Assembly: GCF_021300655.1 (NCBI RefSeq)
Contig: NZ_JAJTNB010000002.1
Coordinates: forward strand, 1-64,000
Reading direction: 5' to 3'
Length of the DNA: 64,000 nucleotides
Source of the DNA: Helicobacter kayseriensis
Lineage (GTDB): Bacteria; Campylobacterota; Campylobacteria; Campylobacterales; Helicobacteraceae
Numbering within the stretch: position 1 is the first letter of the stretch; each line of letters starts with the position of its first letter. Below, in pieces: positions 61,998-64,000 of this stretch. The notes under the pieces were generated by a model. The model ran no database searches and had not been told where the DNA came from. It worked only from the letters and a program-made list of their open reading frames with translations. A program made the translations under genes and the position numbers.

Positions 61998-62933
61998 ATG
62001 AAGATCAGTGGTTTTACATTTTTGAAAAATGGAAATATCTTGGGGTACCCCTTTAGAGAATCTATTTTATCTATCTTGCCCTTGGTTGATGAGTTTATCG
62101 TCAATGTAGGTGAGAGTGAAGATGATACATTGGAACAAGTGTTGGCTTTGCAAAAAGAACATCCAAAAATCAAAGTGCTGACTTCATCTTGGTGTGAGAA
62201 GATGATAAGCAAGGGATATGTTTATGGACAGCAAAAAATGATCGCACAATTTCAATGCAGTGGAGATTGGGCATTTTATTTGGAAGCTGATGAGGTCTTA
62301 CACGAGGAAGATTTGGAGCGCATCAAAAGTGCGATGGAAGCTTATTTGAATGATCCTGAAGTGGAGGCTTTGGCTTTTTCGTATCGTCATTTTTATGGCA
62401 ATGCTCATACTTATGCTTCTTCTCCTGCATGGTATCGCTCTGAAGTGAGGGCAATCAAAACAAGTGTGAGGAGCTATGCCCCTGATGGACTTTTTTGGGT
62501 TGTTTTAGATGAGAGCAATAAAAAGGGGCGTTATCCTCAAGCAGTTTTAATCAATGCGACTATTTATCATTATGGTTGGGTTAGAAGCGAAGAAAAAATG
62601 ACACTCAAACACAGCAAGGTCGCCAAATATTGGAAGCATCGTCCCAATACATATCATTACAGAGAGATTGATTCTCAAGTTTTGCATTTATTTAACGGGA
62701 CGCATCCTCAGGTAGCACACAAATGGCTAGAAGAAAACACAGATCATTTTTCTGTCCATCAGCTTTTTGAGGCAAATCCTCGCCACAAGCTTACTTCAAG
62801 AGAAAAAAGGCATCGCATTTTAATGAAGTTTGAAAAACTCTTTGGATGCGATTTTTCACTGAAGCACTATAGGGCGATCAAAAAATCTCCCATTCAAATT
62901 TGTTGCCACAAAAAGCAGTGTTGCTGTTCTTAG
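61998..62933 (+). CDS. glycosyltransferase family 2 protein with Cys-rich tail
   Basis: A GT-A fold glycosyltransferase, 311 residues. The start MKISGFTFLKNGNILGYPFRESILSILPLVDEFIVNVGESEDDT matches the family found near LPS genes in Helicobacter (HP0102-like). The acceptor-site acid motif is DWAFYLEADEVLHEEDL (about residues 91-107). The last 11 residues hold five Cys and one His (CCHKKQCCC), which is unusual. Acceptor sugar unknown. It starts 1 base after the previous stop and ends 4 bases into the convergent GT9 gene. Confidence 0.82.
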   Translation: MKISGFTFLKNGNILGYPFRESILSILPLVDEFIVNVGESEDDTLEQVLALQKEHPKIKVLTSSWCEKMISKGYVYGQQKMIAQFQCSGDWAFYLEADEVLHEEDLERIKSAMEAYLNDPEVEALAFSYRHFYGNAHTYASSPAWYRSEVRAIKTSVRSYAPDGLFWVVLDESNKKGRYPQAVLINATIYHYGWVRSEEKMTLKHSKVAKYWKHRPNTYHYREIDSQVLHLFNGTHPQVAHKWLEENTDHFSVHQLFEANPRHKLTSREKRHRILMKFEKLFGCDFSLKHYRAIKKSPIQICCHKKQCCCS

Positions 62934-63874
62934 TGAGATTGTAAGAGCTGTTGGGATATGTGGATTGTATCTGTAATGGCTTGATGGGAAGAAATTTGGT
63001 CCAAAATCACATAGTGCATTTGATCTCCTCCCCATTTGATTGTATCTTTATGTGAAAATAAACCAATACTTGGAATGCCAAGATTGTCTGCAATATGGAT
63101 ATTTCCTGTGCTTGGGGAGATAACTAAATTCATTCTTGTAATGAGTTCTACAAGATTAAGAAGATCTGAATTGTTTTCAAAGATAAAAAAATTAGGATGG
63201 TCAATCAACTCTTGGGAAAAAGTTTTGTAAATAAGCGTTGAGCGATTCTCAAAGGTGGGCAAGATGATGTTGTGTTGTTGTACTAAGTGAAGTGTGATCT
63301 GTTCATATTCTTGCAAGGTGAGATTGTTTTTTGCTGCAAAGCCAAAGGGATTGAGCATTACGATTGATTTTTGATCTTTTGCAAGGGGTGCAAGAAAAGA
63401 GTCGATGCGTTCTTTGTGTTTGGGAAGGGTTTGGAGTTTGTAATCTTGGATGTCTGAAAGCTTGAGTTTTGGGGATGGTAAGATCAGCTGAATAAGATCA
63501 AGAAGATTTTGTTTTTCGCTTTGGGGTTTAGCTTTATAAGAGATAAAGGTGGATTTGATTCTGAAATCAAAAAGATTATAGAGTTTAAGATAGGTGATGA
63601 TTTTTTTGGCATTGCTCTGTTTAAGCATTGAAATGGTGCGTTTATCGCAATTGCTTGAGATGAGATAATCTAGATTAAAATGAGAGACTTGCGCAGGGTT
63701 TTGATAGGGAAGTATTTGCTCAATCTATGGGAGGCCTTGATAAAGGTTGAGGCCAATTTCATTGGTAAAAATGCAAAGAAAGCATGAAGGATAAGCTTGT
63801 TTTATAGCGCGAATAGCAGGGATTGCTACAACACTATCTCCAATCCTTGCATCAATATAAAAACCAATTTTCAC
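62930..63874 (-). pseudogene. glycosyltransferase family 9 (heptosyltransferase-like) with in-frame amber codon
   Basis: A GT9 gene of 315 codons, in one frame from GTG 63874 to TAA 62932-62930, except for a single TAG at 63727-63725 (codon 50). Codons 1-49 encode the GT9 start (KIGFYIDARIGDSVVAIPAIRAI). After the stop, the remaining 264 codons include the donor-site motif VISPSTGNIHIADNLGIPSIGLF. A later ATG at 63628 could give a 232-residue C-terminal fragment, which would lack the N-terminal acceptor lobe. No frameshift is involved, so this looks like a recent nonsense mutation, or a sequencing error. A GGGAGA site precedes the GTG. Confidence 0.8.
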
Positions 63875-63984
63875 TGCAACAATCTCCCAAATATTCGAAT
63901 AGTTTCTTCAATCAGTTTATCTTCACAATCCTTGCTCATTTTTTCTTTTTTATAAGGAATGGGGATTAGATTTTCTAAAAGCAT
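63871..63984 (-). CDS. small ORF (37 codons) or end of a gene beyond the window edge
   Basis: A minus-strand ORF from ATG 63984 to TGA 63871, ending in an overlap (GTGA) with the GT9 start, which suggests coupling. GGAGGGGAG lies 6 bases before the ATG, favouring a small gene. The frame, however, stays open to base 64000, so it may be the C-terminus of a larger gene. The product is charged and helical (KLIEETIRIFGRLLQ). No family recognised. Confidence 0.4.
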   Translation of the reverse strand: MLLENLIPIPYKKEKMSKDCEDKLIEETIRIFGRLLQ

Positions 63985-64000
63985 ATTTTCTCCCCTCCAA

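Noticed and set aside
63725-63727. amber codon as pyrrolysine or other recoding
   Set aside because: No Pyl genes are known in Helicobacter and TAG ends other genes here; a nonsense mutation is simpler.
1-64000. CRISPR array, insertion sequence or prophage
   Set aside because: No regularly spaced repeats, no transposase or integrase frame, and no run of phage-like genes were found.

Overview
The window is about 64 kb of a low-GC genome from the Campylobacterota, most likely the genus Helicobacter. This rests on a tmRNA with a Helicobacter-type tag, the csd2-csd1-ccmA cell-shape cluster, hspR/cbpA, a VacA-like autotransporter, a futalosine-pathway menaquinone gene, a cbb3 oxidase as the terminal oxidase, and gene orders that I remember from H. 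pylori (lgt to nif3; ybgC-DUF493; cbpA-hspR-rarA; addA to mfd; fliK-flgD-flgE2; ccoNOQP; nadK-recN). No species can be named from the sequence alone. I see no rRNA, tRNA, CRISPR array, IS element, prophage or integrase. The one structural RNA is tmRNA.

Layout. 1-715 holds no intact gene. 716-5241 (minus) is an envelope/flagellar-chaperone group: nif3, flgZ-like, waaA, rluA-like, a small STAS-like protein and lgt. 5297-10158 has cvfB-like, an NSS transporter (minus), ybgC, DUF493, mqnA and pepD. 10177-12574 (minus) is the heat-shock operon cbpA-hspR-rarA, preceded by a HAIR-like operator. 12795-31863 is a 19-kb run on the plus strand: VacA-like autotransporter, addA, nhaA, yajC-secD-secF, a small membrane protein, leuS, lptE, folC, csd2, csd1, ccmA and mfd. 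Most neighbours overlap or nearly touch.

31878-35274 (minus) is an operon of MBL hydrolase, E1-like ThiF/MoeB, JAMM peptidase, motA and motB. 35329-38542 has argD, a membrane metallophosphoesterase and an outer-membrane protein. 38565-42962 (minus) is fliK-flgD-flgE2 behind a good sigma-54 promoter. 43179-47976 has typA, a nitroreductase and nrdA, followed by ssrA, ridA (minus) and tilS. 49943-55851 is ccoNOQP followed, in one tight transcription unit, by DUF4006, a 35-codon membrane ORF, a TPM-domain protein, a FixH-like protein and three small proteins that look like type II/IV pseudopilins. 55819-63984 has TauE/SafE (minus), a J-domain protein, an OmpA/MotB-like anchor protein, nadK, recN, rqcH, a small charged protein, a GT2 glycosyltransferase and, on the minus strand, a GT9 glycosyltransferase gene interrupted by one in-frame amber codon.

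Connections. FlgZ (an RpoN chaperone in H. pylori), the sigma-54 promoter before fliK, the hook genes and motAB are all parts of motility. Csd1/Csd2/CcmA shape the cell. CcoNOQP with its assembly-type followers is the respiratory chain end, fed by menaquinone (mqnA). The most unusual items are the three-pseudopilin-like tail of the cco operon, carbohydrate-binding-like repeats inside the hook protein, the E1-JAMM pair placed before motAB, and the HAIR-like site overlapping the cbpA promoter.
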